Origin: Peteryoungia aggregata LMG 23059
Lineage (GTDB): Bacteria > Pseudomonadota > Alphaproteobacteria > Rhizobiales > Rhizobiaceae
DNA length: 64,000 nucleotides
Direction: 5' to 3'
Assembly: GCF_030814435.1 (NCBI RefSeq)
Contig: NZ_JAUSUW010000004.1
Coordinates: forward strand, 124,001 to 188,000
Each line of letters starts with the position of its first letter. Within the stretch, counting starts at the first letter, position 1. This document shows positions 24,387-33,968 of this stretch, piece after piece. Position numbers and translations under genes: made by a program. Under the pieces are notes generated by a model, which saw only the letters and a program-made list of their open reading frames with translations, did not search any database and was not told the DNA's origin.

Positions 24387-25562
24387 TTATGTCACCGGAT
24401 CGTCATGATTCTGTCGCTTTGCCTGATGCAGTTCAAGATAGTCTGCGCTGCGCATCTCGAAGAGACGCGAAACCGTACGATCGAACTCGAAGCCTTCAGT
24501 GCCCTTCTTTTCCGTGAGCAGCGATTCCGGCATGGCAACGGCAGAGGCGAACAAGCGGACGCTCGCATCGTACAGCGCATCGATCAGAATGATGAAACGC
24601 TTGGTCTCGTTCCGCTTCTCAGGCCCGAGATGGGGAATGTTCTCGACGAAAACCACATCGAAACGTTTGGCAATGGCGAGATAATCGGAAGCGCCGAGAG
24701 GGCGCTCGCACAGTTCGCGGAACGTGAAGCGCGCCAAGCGACCCGTCGCCCGCGGGATCTCGATGGTCCTGCCCTTCATTTCGATGGAAGCAGGAGCCTC
24801 GGACATCCCCTCCGTCACACGCTTCCAGGCAATGTCCATCAACTTCGGGGCATCGTCGAGCGGCGCGATATAGACCGGCAGGCTCTCCATTTTCTCCAGC
24901 CGGTAATCGGTCGGCGAGTCGAGCGTTGAGACCTGAACGTTTTTCTTCAGGAGATCGACGAAGGGCAGGAAGAGGCCGCGATTGAGGCCGTCCTTGTAGA
25001 GATTGTCGGGCTCGACATTGGAGGTCGCGACGAGCGTGCAACCGCGCGCAAAAAGCTCAGTGAAGAGCCGGGCGAGGATCATCGCATCGGCGATGTCGGT
25101 CACCGTGAATTCGTCGAAACACAGAAGCTGCGCCTCTTCGCGCAGTGCTGCCGCCACCGGCGGCACCGGATCGGCCTGCTTGGTTTCGCCAGCCTTCAGC
25201 TTCTGCCGATGGACATGGATACGCGCATGCACATCGGCCATGAATTCATGGAAGTGCGCCCGTCGCTTCTTCTCGACGGGTGCGAGCCTGAAGAACAGAT
25301 CCATCAGCATGGTCTTGCCACGCCCGACGCTGCCATGGACATAAAGCCCCTGGATCGGAATTTGCGGCTTGCGCTTCTGCGCAAACATCCAGCCGAGGGC
25401 GCTGGTCTTGGCAGCCGGCTTGCGCGCTTTGAACTCTGTCAGGATTCGGTCGAGTTTCTCCGCGACGTCGAACTGGTAGCGGTCGGGCTGCAGCGTTCCC
25501 GCCTCCGTCATCGCGCGCAACTGCTCGGCGACACTGAGCCCGTAGTCAGGAACTGGCTGCAT
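24387..25562 (-). CDS. zapE: Cell division protein ZapE (AFG1-like ATPase)
   Basis: Encodes 391 residues of the AFG1/LACE1-like P-loop ATPase family. Walker A is GSVGRGKT (77-84) and Walker B the LLCFDEFTVTDIADAM stretch. FFRLAPVEKKRRAHFHEFM is typical. In E. coli ZapE acts on the Z ring under stress; the mitochondrial relative assists quality control of respiratory complexes. The position between omp19 and mdh-suc is compatible with either role. No terminator is seen before mdh. Confidence 0.94.
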   Translation of the reverse strand: MQPVPDYGLSVAEQLRAMTEAGTLQPDRYQFDVAEKLDRILTEFKARKPAAKTSALGWMFAQKRKPQIPIQGLYVHGSVGRGKTMLMDLFFRLAPVEKKRRAHFHEFMADVHARIHVHRQKLKAGETKQADPVPPVAAALREEAQLLCFDEFTVTDIADAMILARLFTELFARGCTLVATSNVEPDNLYKDGLNRGLFLPFVDLLKKNVQVSTLDSPTDYRLEKMESLPVYIAPLDDAPKLMDIAWKRVTEGMSEAPASIEMKGRTIEIPRATGRLARFTFRELCERPLGASDYLAIAKRFDVVFVENIPHLGPEKRNETKRFIILIDALYDASVRLFASAVAMPESLLTEKKGTEGFEFDRTVSRLFEMRSADYLELHQAKRQNHDDPVT

Positions 25563-25621
25563 GAAATTGTGTCCCGCCGGGAGGGTGGCTCATCGGAGCC
25601 ACCGCAGGATTGGAATTTGGA

Positions 25622-26149
25622 TCAGCGGCTCAGGCTGACCGGCTGACCGGATGCGGTGCTGCCGTCGAACCGGGCATCAGCCGTCTTGTACAGGCTGCCA
25701 AGCGTATTGCCGTTGCGATCCTTCAGCACGACCTGCTTGCCGGACACCTCCCAGGAGCCCATGGCAGTAAGCTCGCCAGCGCAGCCGCGGGTACCGCCGC
25801 GTGAGCCACTGCCGAGATTGGTAAGCGTTAGGAACATGTCGCAGCTCGTACCGGCACTCTGGACACGCCAGTTGCCGACCATTGATTCCTTGGTGACATC
25901 GAGTGCCGTCGCAGGCGCACCAGCAGCGGCCGGATCGAGCGCTGCGGTCGTCTGGGGAGCTGCCGGGAATTGCGAGGGATCGACCGCTCCGGGCGGCGGC
26001 AACTGGCCGGACTGGACGGAAGGCACGGGCTGGGCCTGCAGCGGCGGAAGGGCGCTGTTGGCGGCGTTCATGCTGCTATAGGAGGTCCGCTGGCATCCTG
26101 CGAGCGCCAGGAGGATGGCTGCTCCGGTAACTGCATGGCTGAATTTCAT
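25622..26149 (-). CDS. omp19: Omp19-like lipoprotein, Inh-family protease inhibitor
   Basis: Encodes 175 residues from the second of two adjacent ATGs (GGGAG seven bases upstream). The signal peptide ends in a lipobox LALAGC, so this is a lipoprotein, probably in the outer membrane. A Pro/Gln/Ala-rich linker (about 30-85) precedes a small beta-barrel with [25 protein letters not shown] and the C-terminal [16 protein letters not shown]. This layout matches Brucella Omp19 and the AprI/Inh metalloprotease-inhibitor fold. The two Cys of the barrel are conserved. It precedes zapE by 59 bases. Confidence 0.88.
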   Translation of the reverse strand: MKFSHAVTGAAILLALAGCQRTSYSSMNAANSALPPLQAQPVPSVQSGQLPPPGAVDPSQFPAAPQTTAALDPAAAGAPATALDVTKESMVGNWRVQSAGTSCDMFLTLTNLGSGSRGGTRGCAGELTAMGSWEVSGKQVVLKDRNGNTLGSLYKTADARFDGSTASGQPVSLSR

Positions 26150-26204
26150 CATTATACTCCCGCTCTCGCGACCTGCGCCGCAACCTGCCGTACAACTGGG
26201 TTAG

Positions 26205-26233
26205 AAATATGTTACGCGAATATGGTTAATCAA
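26205..26233 (-). promoter_or_regulatory. Candidate sigma-70 promoter of omp19
   Basis: On the minus strand TTGATT (26228-26233) is followed after exactly 17 bases by ATATTT (26205-26210). It lies about 55 bases before the omp19 start and downstream of no other gene. Assigned by eye from consensus and spacing only. Confidence 0.45.
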
Positions 26234-26280
26234 GTTCCACACCGCGCGCGATCCATAGCCGGCACTATACGGATAAATTA

Positions 26281-26310
26281 AGGCCGCCCGAAACTGTTCC
26301 CGGGCGGCCT
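26281..26310 (-). terminator. Terminator of the sdhCDAB operon
   Basis: Perfect ten-pair stem AGGCCGCCCG (26281-26290) / CGGGCGGCCT (26301-26310) with a ten-base loop, 30 bases after the sdhB stop. On the minus strand it is followed by TTAATTTAT. No plus-strand gene ends here. Confidence 0.7.
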
Positions 26311-26340
26311 CGCGATCTTTTCATCGACAGTCCCGATTTG

Positions 26341-27120
26341 TCAGGCGCGACGCTCGATCATCATCTTCTTGATCTCTGCGATCGCCTTGGCTGGGTTGAG
26401 CCCCTTCGGGCAGGCCTGCGCGCAGTTCATGATCGTGTGGCAGCGATAAAGGCGGAAAGGATCCTCGAGATTGTCGAGACGCTCGCCGGTCGCTTCATCG
26501 CGGCTGTCGATCAGCCAGCGATAGGCCTGCAGGAGCACGGCGGGCCCAAGATAGCGATCGCCATTCCACCAGTAGCTCGGACAGGAGGTCGAGCAGCAGG
26601 CGCAGAGGATGCACTCATAGAGTCCATCGAGCTTCTGGCGATCCTCGTGGCTCTGCTTCCATTCCTTGGCCGGCGGCGGCGACACCGTCTTCAGCCACGG
26701 CTCGATCGAACGATGCTGGGCGTAGAAATTGGTGAGGTCAGGCACCAGATCCTTCACGACAGGCATATGCGGCAAGGGATAGACCTTCACCGTGCCGTTG
26801 ATCTCTTCCATGCCCTTTGTGCAGGCCAGCGTATTCGTGCCGTCGATGTTCATCGCACACGAACCACAGATGCCTTCACGACAGGACCGGCGCAGCGTCA
26901 GCGTCGGGTCGATGTTGTTCTTGATGTAGAGAAGACCATCGAGAACCATCGGGCCGCAGTCATCGACATCGATATAGTAGGTGTCGATCCGCGGGTTTGC
27001 ACCGTCATCCGGGTTCCAGCGATAAATCCGGTATTCGCGGACATTCTTGGCCCCAGCCGGCTTCGGCCAGACCTTGCCTTCGGTGATCTGGGAATTCTTG
27101 GGGAGAGCGAGTTCTACCAT
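26341..27120 (-). CDS. sdhB: Succinate dehydrogenase iron-sulfur subunit
   Basis: Encodes 259 residues. SdhB relays electrons from the flavin in SdhA to quinone through three clusters. The [2Fe-2S] ligands lie in [12 protein letters not shown]. The C-terminal ferredoxin-like domain has [17 protein letters not shown] and [17 protein letters not shown] for the [4Fe-4S] and [3Fe-4S] centres. GAGG stands eight bases before the ATG, 15 bases after sdhA. Last gene of sdhCDAB. Confidence 0.98.
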   Translation of the reverse strand: MVELALPKNSQITEGKVWPKPAGAKNVREYRIYRWNPDDGANPRIDTYYIDVDDCGPMVLDGLLYIKNNIDPTLTLRRSCREGICGSCAMNIDGTNTLACTKGMEEINGTVKVYPLPHMPVVKDLVPDLTNFYAQHRSIEPWLKTVSPPPAKEWKQSHEDRQKLDGLYECILCACCSTSCPSYWWNGDRYLGPAVLLQAYRWLIDSRDEATGERLDNLEDPFRLYRCHTIMNCAQACPKGLNPAKAIAEIKKMMIERRA

Positions 27121-27135
27121 GATGAGGTCCTCAAA

Positions 27136-28980
27136 TCAGTAGACGCGAGCCTTGGGCGCGATCTTCTTGGGATCGATGCCTTCGGCGATGAGCTCGGTGT
27201 GAACCGGACGGTAGTCGAGCTTGACGTCACCCGATTCGGAGACCCAGGCCAGCGTATGCTTGCGCCAGTTCTCGTCGTCGCGTCCAGCAAACGGACCGGA
27301 CGTGTAGTCTTCGCGCGCATGCGAACCGCGGCTCTCCTTGCGGGCCTCGGCGCCATAAACCGTGGTGATCGCATTGGCCATCAGATTGTGCAGTTCGAGC
27401 GTCTCGACCAGATCGGAGTTCCAGATCATCGAACGGTCGGTGACCTTGATATCCGGCAGCTCCTTCCAGATCGCCGACAGGCGCTGGCAGCCGCTTTCGA
27501 GCGATTCCTGGGTCCGGAAAACGGCCGCATCGTCCTGCATGGCGCGCTGCATCTTGTCGCGCAGAACAGCCGTCGGCGTCTGGCCGGAAGCATGGCGCGT
27601 ATTGTCGAAGCGGTCCATGATCTTGTCGCAGGCCGCAACGTTGAGGTGCGGAATAGGCGACGTGCGGTCAATGACTTCAGCTGCACGGATAGCAGCCGCA
27701 CGACCGAAGACCACGAGGTCGATCAGCGAATTCGAGCCAAGACGGTTTGCACCATGCACCGAAGCGCAACCGGCTTCGCCAACGGCCATCAGGCCGGGGA
27801 TGATCCGCTCCGGATTGCTGGAATCCGCGTTCAGCACTTCACCCCAGTAATTCGTGGGAATGCCGCCCATGTTGTAGTGAACCGTCGGCAGAACCGGGAT
27901 CGGCTCGCGGGTCACGTCGACGCCGGCAAAGATCTTGGCCGATTCCGAGATGCCCGGCAGGCGCTCGTGCAGGACCGCCGGATCGAGGTGATCGAGATGC
28001 AGGAAGATGTGGTCCTTGTTCTTGCCGACGCCGCGGCCTTCACGGATTTCCATCGTCATGCAGCGCGAAACGACATCACGCGAGGCAAGGTCCTTCGCCG
28101 ACGGCGCATAGCGCTCCATGAAGCGCTCGCCTTCGGAGTTGACGAGATAACCGCCTTCGCCGCGTGCGCCTTCGGTGATCAGACAGCCGGCGCCGTAGAT
28201 ACCGGTCGGGTGGAACTGGACGAATTCCATATCCTGCAGCGGAAGACCTGCGCGGGCGATCATGCCGCCGCCGTCACCGGTGCAGGTATGCGCTGATGTC
28301 GCCGAGAAATAAGCGCGGCCATAACCGCCGGTCGCCAGCACGACCATCTTCGCCGAGAAGCGATGGATCGTGCCGTCATCCAGATTCCAGGCGACGACGC
28401 CGGTGCAACGGCTGCCATCGTCAGACATGATCAGGTCGAGCGCGAAATACTCGATGAAGAATTCTGCGTTGTTGCGCAGCGACTGGCCATAAAGCGTATG
28501 CAGGATCGCGTGGCCGGTACGGTCGGCAGCAGCACAGGTGCGCTGCACCGGCGGGCCTTCGCCATAGTTCTGCATGTGACCGCCGAACGGGCGCTGGTAG
28601 ATCTTGCCTTCTTCGTTACGCGAGAAGGGAACGCCGTAATGTTCGAGCTCATAGACCGCCTTTGGCGCTTCCATGGCGAGATACTGCATGGCGTCGACGT
28701 CGCCGAGCCAGTCGGAACCCTTGACGGTGTCGTAGAGGTGCCACTGCCAGCAGTCCGGCGTCATGTTGTTCAGCGAGGCGGCGATACCGCCCTGCGCTGC
28801 GACCGTATGCGAACGGGTCGGGAAAACCTTGGTGATGCAGGCCGTCTTGAAGCCCTGTTCGGCCATGCCGAGCGTCGCACGCAGGCCGGCGCCACCGGCA
28901 CCGACGACCACGACATCGTAGGAATGATCAACATAGGTGTAGGCCTTGCCGGTCTGGGCGAAGTTATGAATGGTTGCCAT
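27136..28980 (-). CDS. sdhA: Succinate dehydrogenase flavoprotein subunit
   Basis: Encodes 614 residues, the catalytic subunit oxidising succinate to fumarate. It has the FAD motif [17 protein letters not shown], and His58 in [12 protein letters not shown] is the covalent flavin attachment site. Further landmarks are [20 protein letters not shown] and [18 protein letters not shown]. The C-terminal domain ends LDYRPVHTE...PKARVY. Six bases after sdhD. Confidence 0.98.
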   Translation of the reverse strand: MATIHNFAQTGKAYTYVDHSYDVVVVGAGGAGLRATLGMAEQGFKTACITKVFPTRSHTVAAQGGIAASLNNMTPDCWQWHLYDTVKGSDWLGDVDAMQYLAMEAPKAVYELEHYGVPFSRNEEGKIYQRPFGGHMQNYGEGPPVQRTCAAADRTGHAILHTLYGQSLRNNAEFFIEYFALDLIMSDDGSRCTGVVAWNLDDGTIHRFSAKMVVLATGGYGRAYFSATSAHTCTGDGGGMIARAGLPLQDMEFVQFHPTGIYGAGCLITEGARGEGGYLVNSEGERFMERYAPSAKDLASRDVVSRCMTMEIREGRGVGKNKDHIFLHLDHLDPAVLHERLPGISESAKIFAGVDVTREPIPVLPTVHYNMGGIPTNYWGEVLNADSSNPERIIPGLMAVGEAGCASVHGANRLGSNSLIDLVVFGRAAAIRAAEVIDRTSPIPHLNVAACDKIMDRFDNTRHASGQTPTAVLRDKMQRAMQDDAAVFRTQESLESGCQRLSAIWKELPDIKVTDRSMIWNSDLVETLELHNLMANAITTVYGAEARKESRGSHAREDYTSGPFAGRDDENWRKHTLAWVSESGDVKLDYRPVHTELIAEGIDPKKIAPKARVY

Positions 28981-28986
28981 GTTGAT

Positions 28987-29367
28987 TTACCCTACGAATG
29001 CGATCTTCAAGATGGCGAAAAGACAGAGGCCACCGATCAGGATCGCGAAGAACGTGTTCAGCATCAGAAGCAGCAGCTTGGTGATCTCGGTATGGACATA
29101 GTCCTCGATGATCACCTGCATGCCGAGCTTCATATGGATCAGGGCCGACAACAGGACCAGCCCCATGACGACCGCGACGAGAGGGTGCGACAATGCGCCG
29201 ACCACCTCGGCGTAGGGAGCGCCGTTGTACATAACCAGGAAGCCGATAAAGAAGAGCATCAGCGGAATGTTCGAAACGGCCGTCAGACGCTGACGCCAGA
29301 AATGCTCGGTGCCTTCCTTGGCCGAGCCGAGACCGCGGACCTTGCCGAGCGGAGTGCGCATATCCAT
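28987..29367 (-). CDS. sdhD: Succinate dehydrogenase membrane anchor subunit
   Basis: Encodes 126 residues from the ATG at 29367 ([19 protein letters not shown]); the frame is open further upstream, but that part overlaps sdhC and is not coding. Three membrane helices (about 30-50, 60-80 and 98-120). The conserved [15 protein letters not shown] segment provides the haem/quinone-site His and Asp-Tyr. The sdhC stop lies inside the GAGG region, so translation is coupled. Confidence 0.95.
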   Translation of the reverse strand: MDMRTPLGKVRGLGSAKEGTEHFWRQRLTAVSNIPLMLFFIGFLVMYNGAPYAEVVGALSHPLVAVVMGLVLLSALIHMKLGMQVIIEDYVHTEITKLLLLMLNTFFAILIGGLCLFAILKIAFVG

Positions 29368-29378
29368 GGAATGGTGCC

Positions 29379-29774
29379 TCAGGTGCGAATGAGATAGGCG
29401 ACGACCCAGATCAGGATCGTCAGGACGACGGATGCCACGATGTTGGCCTTGGCAAGCTTGGTCGAGAAATGCTTGTCGAAACCGTAGCCGACATCCCACA
29501 TCAGGTGACGCAGGCCACCAAGCATGTGATGAATCAGCGCCCAGGTGTAGCCAAACAGGATCAGGCGACCGACGATGGTGCCCATGAACCAATTCACCCA
29601 TTCAAAGTATTCGGCACCGGTGGATGCCGCAATCAGCCACCACGCAACCAGGATCGTGCCGAAATAAAGCGCCGCACCGGTAATGCGGTGCAGAATCGAC
29701 ATAATCATGGTGGGAATGGGCTTGTAGATCTGCAGATGCGGCGACAGGGGCCGGCTTTTTGTCACATTCGCCAT
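29379..29774 (-). CDS. sdhC: Succinate dehydrogenase cytochrome b556 subunit
   Basis: Encodes 131 residues, the first gene of the operon. Three helices anchor complex II and bind haem b with Sdh[28 protein letters not shown] is the family signature (split here between residues 7 and 34), with the quinone-site Ser and Arg in [21 protein letters not shown] carries the haem His. Promoter lies in 29775 onward; no clear consensus was picked out. Confidence 0.97.
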   Translation of the reverse strand: MANVTKSRPLSPHLQIYKPIPTMIMSILHRITGAALYFGTILVAWWLIAASTGAEYFEWVNWFMGTIVGRLILFGYTWALIHHMLGGLRHLMWDVGYGFDKHFSTKLAKANIVASVVLTILIWVVAYLIRT

Positions 29775-30026
29775 CTAAACCTCGCGGCGTCTCGATGCGG
29801 TCCGACCATACGGACATGCTGTTCGCAATGCGTCATAACGTTTGTAGTGCATTGCATCAGGGCGACGTTTAATCCTCGAAATCCCGGACGACAAGCACAT
29901 TCGCTTGACGATTTCAATTTAATCGATTCGCGTGAACAGAACTTTAGCGCCACGACAAACCGCATCCCTCGATACGAAAAAAGCGTGGAGATGGATGACT
30001 TTAGCAATCACTTGCGGCATGTTGGG

Positions 30027-30042
30027 TTAACGATTTGTTAAC
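30027..30042 (+). promoter_or_regulatory. CtrA-type box (TTAA-N7-TTAAC)
   Basis: TTAACGATTTGTTAAC matches the alphaproteobacterial CtrA consensus TTAA, seven bases, TTAAC exactly. It ends 20 bases before the start codon at 30063, so CtrA bound here would cover or abut the promoter of the small secreted protein. The 29775-30026 remainder of the gap shows no gene. Confidence 0.6.
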
Positions 30043-30062
30043 TGCGTTCCCGGGAGCCCCTC

Positions 30063-30413
30063 ATGCTAAAGTCTCGCCTGGCCCTGACGGCCCTCTCCGT
30101 CCTGTTGATCGGAACATCCGGCGTTGCACAGGCCGGGGACCATGATCAGTGGAATCATCGCGGACAGAGCCATGCCATCATCGGTAGCAACGGGCTGCCG
30201 TCTGTGATCCCGGGCATCGGGACGTTTGCAGGGAACGTTTCAGCCCTGCGCATCAAGGGCAACGGCGTCTTTTTCGCCATTGACCGGACGCCGGGACCGA
30301 AGGTTGTCGCCTATCGAGCGCCAAAGGCGAAAATCATTGAAATCTCAGCGGAAAACCCGGAAGAAGCCTGCTCCTTCGAAGCGGGCGTTTGCATCATCCG
30401 CCCGAAGAACTAG
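30063..30413 (+). CDS. Small secreted protein, unknown function
   Basis: Encodes 116 residues with GGGAG seven bases before the ATG. Residues 1-24, ending GVAQAGD, form a clear Sec signal peptide. The mature part is a short mixed-charge domain ending in EACSFEAGVCIIRPKN, where two Cys seven residues apart may form a disulfide. No known family recognised. It sits alone behind a CtrA-type box and shares its stop with the convergent methyltransferase gene (CTAG). Confidence 0.78.
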   Translation: MLKSRLALTALSVLLIGTSGVAQAGDHDQWNHRGQSHAIIGSNGLPSVIPGIGTFAGNVSALRIKGNGVFFAIDRTPGPKVVAYRAPKAKIIEISAENPEEACSFEAGVCIIRPKN

Positions 30414-31054
30414 AGAAATCTCCAGACGGTGGTCTTCTTGATCTCGCTGTCCTCCAGCACCCGCGTGACAGGCACCTGATAGGTGGCGAGCGGCTCCAGA
30501 TGCTCCGTGGGTCGATAGCTTCGCCCCGGATCACCCACAAGAACCAGACAGCCGGCCTTCGTCATGGAACCGAACCAGGCGATGAGCGCACGAGCGAAAT
30601 CGCTGTCGTAGAAGACGTCGCCTGCGAGGATCACATCGACATCAGGCGAACGCCCGATCAGATCCTCGCTGAAAAATTCGATGGTCACGCCGTTGAGAGC
30701 GGCATTCAGCCGCACCGCGCCTCCTGCCCAGGGATCGATGTCGGCGGCCAGAACCTGCGTCGCCCCTGCCATGGCTGCCGCAATCGCGACCAAACCGGAC
30801 CCGCTGGCGAAATCCAGGACACGCTTTCCCCGAACCGTCTCCGGATGATCAAGCACATAGCGCGCGAGCCCCTGGCCACCCGCCCAGGCAAAGGCCCAGA
30901 ACGGTGGCGGCAGACCGATTGCCTCCAGATCCGCCTCCGTCTTCAGCCAGAGGTCATGCACTTCGCTTGCAAGATGAAGCCGGATCTCAGGCACATGCGG
31001 CGGTGAGAGCACGCTGGTGTTTTCGAGGATGAAACGGTCCGGATCGGTCTTCAC
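30410..31054 (-). CDS. Class I SAM-dependent methyltransferase
   Basis: Encodes 214 residues from a GTG at 31054 (KTDPDRFILENT N-terminus), eight bases after the EVE gene; no good Shine-Dalgarno is seen, so coupling is likely. SAM motif I is VLDFASGSGLVAIAAAMAG, motif II DIDPWA, and the post-II region has NGVTIEFFSEDL and ILAGDVFYDSD. The PPPFWAFAWAGGQGLARY segment is typical of the METTL20/ETF-beta lysine and PrmA-like methyltransferases, so a protein substrate is likely; which one is unknown. Stop codon overlaps that of the gene at 30063. Confidence 0.88.
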   Translation of the reverse strand: MKTDPDRFILENTSVLSPPHVPEIRLHLASEVHDLWLKTEADLEAIGLPPPFWAFAWAGGQGLARYVLDHPETVRGKRVLDFASGSGLVAIAAAMAGATQVLAADIDPWAGGAVRLNAALNGVTIEFFSEDLIGRSPDVDVILAGDVFYDSDFARALIAWFGSMTKAGCLVLVGDPGRSYRPTEHLEPLATYQVPVTRVLEDSEIKKTTVWRFL

Positions 31055-31061
31055 GGGCGGA

Positions 31062-31493
31062 TCAGATCGGCGGATTATCGAGACCGCCCATGCGGCAGAT
31101 CTCGAAATACTCGTCATCCGTCACCGGCTGGACCGAAAGCCGCATCGAGGTGACAAGCGCCATCTTCGCCAGCTTTTCGTTCGCCTTCACGTCCTTGAGG
31201 CTGACCGGCTTCGGCATATCGCAGACGGCGCGGATATCAACGCAGTCCCAGCGGGCGTCTCCCTCGGCGGTCGAATCCGGATGCGAAAGCGCGCAGACCT
31301 CGACGATGCCGACAACTTCGAGCCCCTCGTTGGAGTGGTAGAAGAAGCCCTTGTCGCCGATTTTCATCGCCCGCATGTTGTTGCGCGCGAGATAATTGCG
31401 AACGCCGGTCCATTCTTCGCCGACGTCGCCCTTGGCCTTCTGCATTTCCCAGGACCACTTGAAGGGTTCGGACTTGTAGAGCCAGAATGCCAT
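31062..31493 (-). CDS. EVE domain protein
   Basis: Encodes 143 residues from the ATG at 31493, ten bases after GGAGG; the GTG three codons earlier is too close to that site. Matches the EVE domain (PUA-like): AFWLYKSEPFKWSW, EEWTGVRNYLARNNMRAMK, GFFYHSNEG and VSLKDVKANEKLAKMAL. EVE proteins such as human THYN1 are thought to bind modified bases in nucleic acid. Part of the tsaD-gpsA-YciI-EVE-methyltransferase run. Confidence 0.92.
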   Translation of the reverse strand: MAFWLYKSEPFKWSWEMQKAKGDVGEEWTGVRNYLARNNMRAMKIGDKGFFYHSNEGLEVVGIVEVCALSHPDSTAEGDARWDCVDIRAVCDMPKPVSLKDVKANEKLAKMALVTSMRLSVQPVTDDEYFEICRMGGLDNPPI

Positions 31494-31498
31494 GCCGT

Positions 31499-31792
31499 TC
31501 ACGCCTCCGGATTGTTGAAGACCCAGTTATAGGGCTTGATCTCGACGCTCTCAAACAGGCCGGCCTTGGCATAGGGGTCTTGTGCTGCCAGCGCCTTGGC
31601 GGCCTCGATGTCGTCGGAGGAGATGATCAGCATCGAACCGCAGGGCTTGCCGTCGGAATCGAGGAACGGGCCGGCGATCTTCAACTGGCCGGCGGCATTG
31701 AGCCCATTCAGCCACTCGACATGCGGCGGACGTGTTTCCATCCGAAGGTTCAGGTGGCCTGGCTTGTCGGCGCAGATGACGGCAAACAGCAT
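31499..31792 (-). CDS. YciI-like protein
   Basis: Encodes 97 residues. Typical YciI fold (dimeric ferredoxin-like): MLFAVICADKPGHLNLRM, then RPPHVEWLNGL with the conserved His and AGPFLDSDGKPCGSMLII, ending DPYAKAGLFESVEIKPYNWV. Members have no firm function; the conserved His-Asp pair has led to suggestions of an enzyme. Five bases before the EVE gene and 22 after gpsA. Confidence 0.93.
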   Translation of the reverse strand: MLFAVICADKPGHLNLRMETRPPHVEWLNGLNAAGQLKIAGPFLDSDGKPCGSMLIISSDDIEAAKALAAQDPYAKAGLFESVEIKPYNWVFNNPEA

Positions 31793-31814
31793 CTTGTCTC
31801 TCCTAAGGGGTCTC

Positions 31815-32804
31815 TTATTCGGTGGTGATCGGTCGCGACATCAGTTGGGTGATCGCGGTCGGGATGTCCAGTCTGCCATCGATGATCGCGGCAACGGCCT
31901 CAGTAATCGGCATCTCGATCTGGTGACCTTCGGCGAGACGCGCGGCGACCGCAGCCGCAAAGGCACCTTCGACGAGCGAACCTTGCTGGGAGCCGATGGG
32001 TTCGCCACGGCCGAGCGCGATGCCGAAGCGCAGATTGCGTGATTGGTGGCTGGTCGCCGTCAACACGAGGTCACCGAGACCAGACAAGCCCCGCACCGTG
32101 TCCCCTCGCCCGCCCATCGCGTCGACCAGTCTCGACATTTCCGCAAGGCCACGAGCGATGAGTGCCGCCCGCGCCGAATCACCCAGCCCCATCCCTTCGA
32201 CGATGCCGCAGGCAATCGCGAGCACGTTCTTCAAGGCACCGCCGAGCTGCACGCCGATCCGGTCATCGGACGCATAAAGCCGGAAAGTCTGGCCGGAAAT
32301 CGCCTTGGCGAGCTGCTCAGCCAGAACAAGATCCTCAGCCGCGATCGCCATAGCCGTCGGGAGGCCCTTGGCAATATCGGCCGCAAAGCCCGGACCCGAG
32401 AGCATCGCGATTGGATGGCCGGGAAGTGCCGTTTCCAGAACGTCAGTAAGCAGACGCGAACTTTGCTTCTCGATGCCCTTGGCGCAGATGACGACGGGCG
32501 CACCCGGCTTCAGATGCGGCCCATAGGTTTCGGCCGCCGCGATCTGCGCCTGGGATGGCATCGCGAAGAGCACGATGTCCGCACTCACGAGATCCTTCGG
32601 CGTGGAAGAAAAGGCAAGTGTGTCGGGCAGACGGATACCGGGGAGCGCGGCCTCATGCACCCGACTGGCGGCAAGATCTGCCATCACCGAGGCATCGCGG
32701 CCAATCAGAACCACGTCGCCCTTTCCGGTCTGGGCAATCACTGCGGCAAGCGCGGTACCAAAAGCACCGGCGCCGATCACGGCGATACGCTGCATCCCGC
32801 TCAT
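31815..32804 (-). CDS. gpsA: Glycerol-3-phosphate dehydrogenase [NAD(P)+]
   Basis: Encodes 329 residues. Reduces dihydroxyacetone phosphate to sn-glycerol-3-phosphate for phospholipid synthesis in the cytoplasm. NAD(P) motif [14 protein letters not shown] at 7-20; catalytic Lys in [35 protein letters not shown] is the C-terminal signature. Start ATG overlaps the tsaD stop (ATGA). The second Met (three codons in) is a possible alternative start. Confidence 0.97.
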   Translation of the reverse strand: MSGMQRIAVIGAGAFGTALAAVIAQTGKGDVVLIGRDASVMADLAASRVHEAALPGIRLPDTLAFSSTPKDLVSADIVLFAMPSQAQIAAAETYGPHLKPGAPVVICAKGIEKQSSRLLTDVLETALPGHPIAMLSGPGFAADIAKGLPTAMAIAAEDLVLAEQLAKAISGQTFRLYASDDRIGVQLGGALKNVLAIACGIVEGMGLGDSARAALIARGLAEMSRLVDAMGGRGDTVRGLSGLGDLVLTATSHQSRNLRFGIALGRGEPIGSQQGSLVEGAFAAAVAARLAEGHQIEMPITEAVAAIIDGRLDIPTAITQLMSRPITTE

Positions 32805-33895
32805 GCCTTGGCCCCACGCTTGCCGTAAGCAAGCAAAGCTTTCGCATCCTGATCCAGCGGCCAGCGCGACCGGGGGGCGACGGCAAGATCATCCGAGGGC
32901 ATGCCAAGCGCCATGCGTTCCAGGCCCGCCCAGGCGATCATCACGGCATTGTCGGTGCACAGATGATGCGGCGGCGCGACAAAGCGGAAGCGATGCTCGG
33001 CGCAGAGCGTATCCAGCGTCTGGCGCACCTCTTTATTGGCAGCGACACCGCCGGCCACGACCAGAGCAGGCTCGGTCACATCAGGAAATGTTTGCCTGAA
33101 CCGCTGCAGGCCTCGGCCGATGCGATCCTTCAGCGTGCGCGAGATGGCATGCTGGAACGAAGCGCAGATATCGGCGATGTCCTGATCGGTGACAGGCGCG
33201 ATGCCTTCCGCCGCCTGACGTACGGCGGTCTTCAGGCCCGAGAAGGAAAAATCGAGGCGAGCCTCGCCAACCAAAGGCCGGGGAAAGGCAAACCGCTTGG
33301 GATTGCCCGTGGCCGCCGCCCGCTCGACGGCGGGACCACCCGGATAGGGAAGCCCGAGAAGCTTGGCGGTCTTGTCGAAGGCTTCGCCCAGCGCGTCATC
33401 GACCGTGGTGCCCCAACGCTCGTATTCGCCAACGCCTTTGACCAGAACCAATTGCGTGTGGCCGCCTGAAACCAGCAGCATCAGATAGGGAAAGGGAACG
33501 CCATCGGTGAGACGCGCGGTCAGTGCATGGCCCTCGAGATGGTTGACGGCGTAAAGCGGCTTGCCCGTCGCCCGCGCGATTGCCTTGCCGGTCATCAACC
33601 CAATGAGAAGGCCACCTATCAGGCCGGGGCCGGAGGTAGCGGCGATGGCATCCACCTCGGCCAGCGTGATGCCTGCCCGGGTGAGCGCTTCCTCGATCAG
33701 CGTATCCAGCGCATCGACATGGGCGCGTGCCGCAATCTCCGGCACCACACCACCATAGGCGCTGTGCTCGTCGAGCTGGCTCAAGACGACATCCGCCTCG
33801 GTGATAGCAGAGCCATCAGCAAGCCGCGTGACGACAGCGGCCGCCGTCTCGTCACAGCTGGTTTCGATGCCGAGGATGCGCAGTTTGGATGTCAT
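32801..33895 (-). CDS. tsaD: tRNA N6-adenosine threonylcarbamoyltransferase
   Basis: Encodes 364 residues. TsaD, with TsaB and TsaE, transfers threonylcarbamoyl to A37 of ANN-decoding tRNAs (t6A). ASKHA-fold signatures: [15 protein letters not shown] at the N-terminus, the metal-binding [12 protein letters not shown]is pair, [12 protein letters not shown], and the C-terminal [14 protein letters not shown] with the metal Asp. Normal length. First gene of the minus-strand run, divergent from hemC with 73 bases between start codons. Confidence 0.98.
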   Translation of the reverse strand: MTSKLRILGIETSCDETAAAVVTRLADGSAITEADVVLSQLDEHSAYGGVVPEIAARAHVDALDTLIEEALTRAGITLAEVDAIAATSGPGLIGGLLIGLMTGKAIARATGKPLYAVNHLEGHALTARLTDGVPFPYLMLLVSGGHTQLVLVKGVGEYERWGTTVDDALGEAFDKTAKLLGLPYPGGPAVERAAATGNPKRFAFPRPLVGEARLDFSFSGLKTAVRQAAEGIAPVTDQDIADICASFQHAISRTLKDRIGRGLQRFRQTFPDVTEPALVVAGGVAANKEVRQTLDTLCAEHRFRFVAPPHHLCTDNAVMIAWAGLERMALGMPSDDLAVAPRSRWPLDQDAKALLAYGKRGAKA

Positions 33896-33968
33896 GGAAC
33901 CCGTTCATTGATTGCGGTTGCCGAGAAACCGGTCTACGAAATCTGTCGGTAACAACGGACAAGTTCGG

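Noticed and set aside
26338-28296. 652-codon plus-strand frame
   Set aside because: Antisense of sdhB and sdhA.
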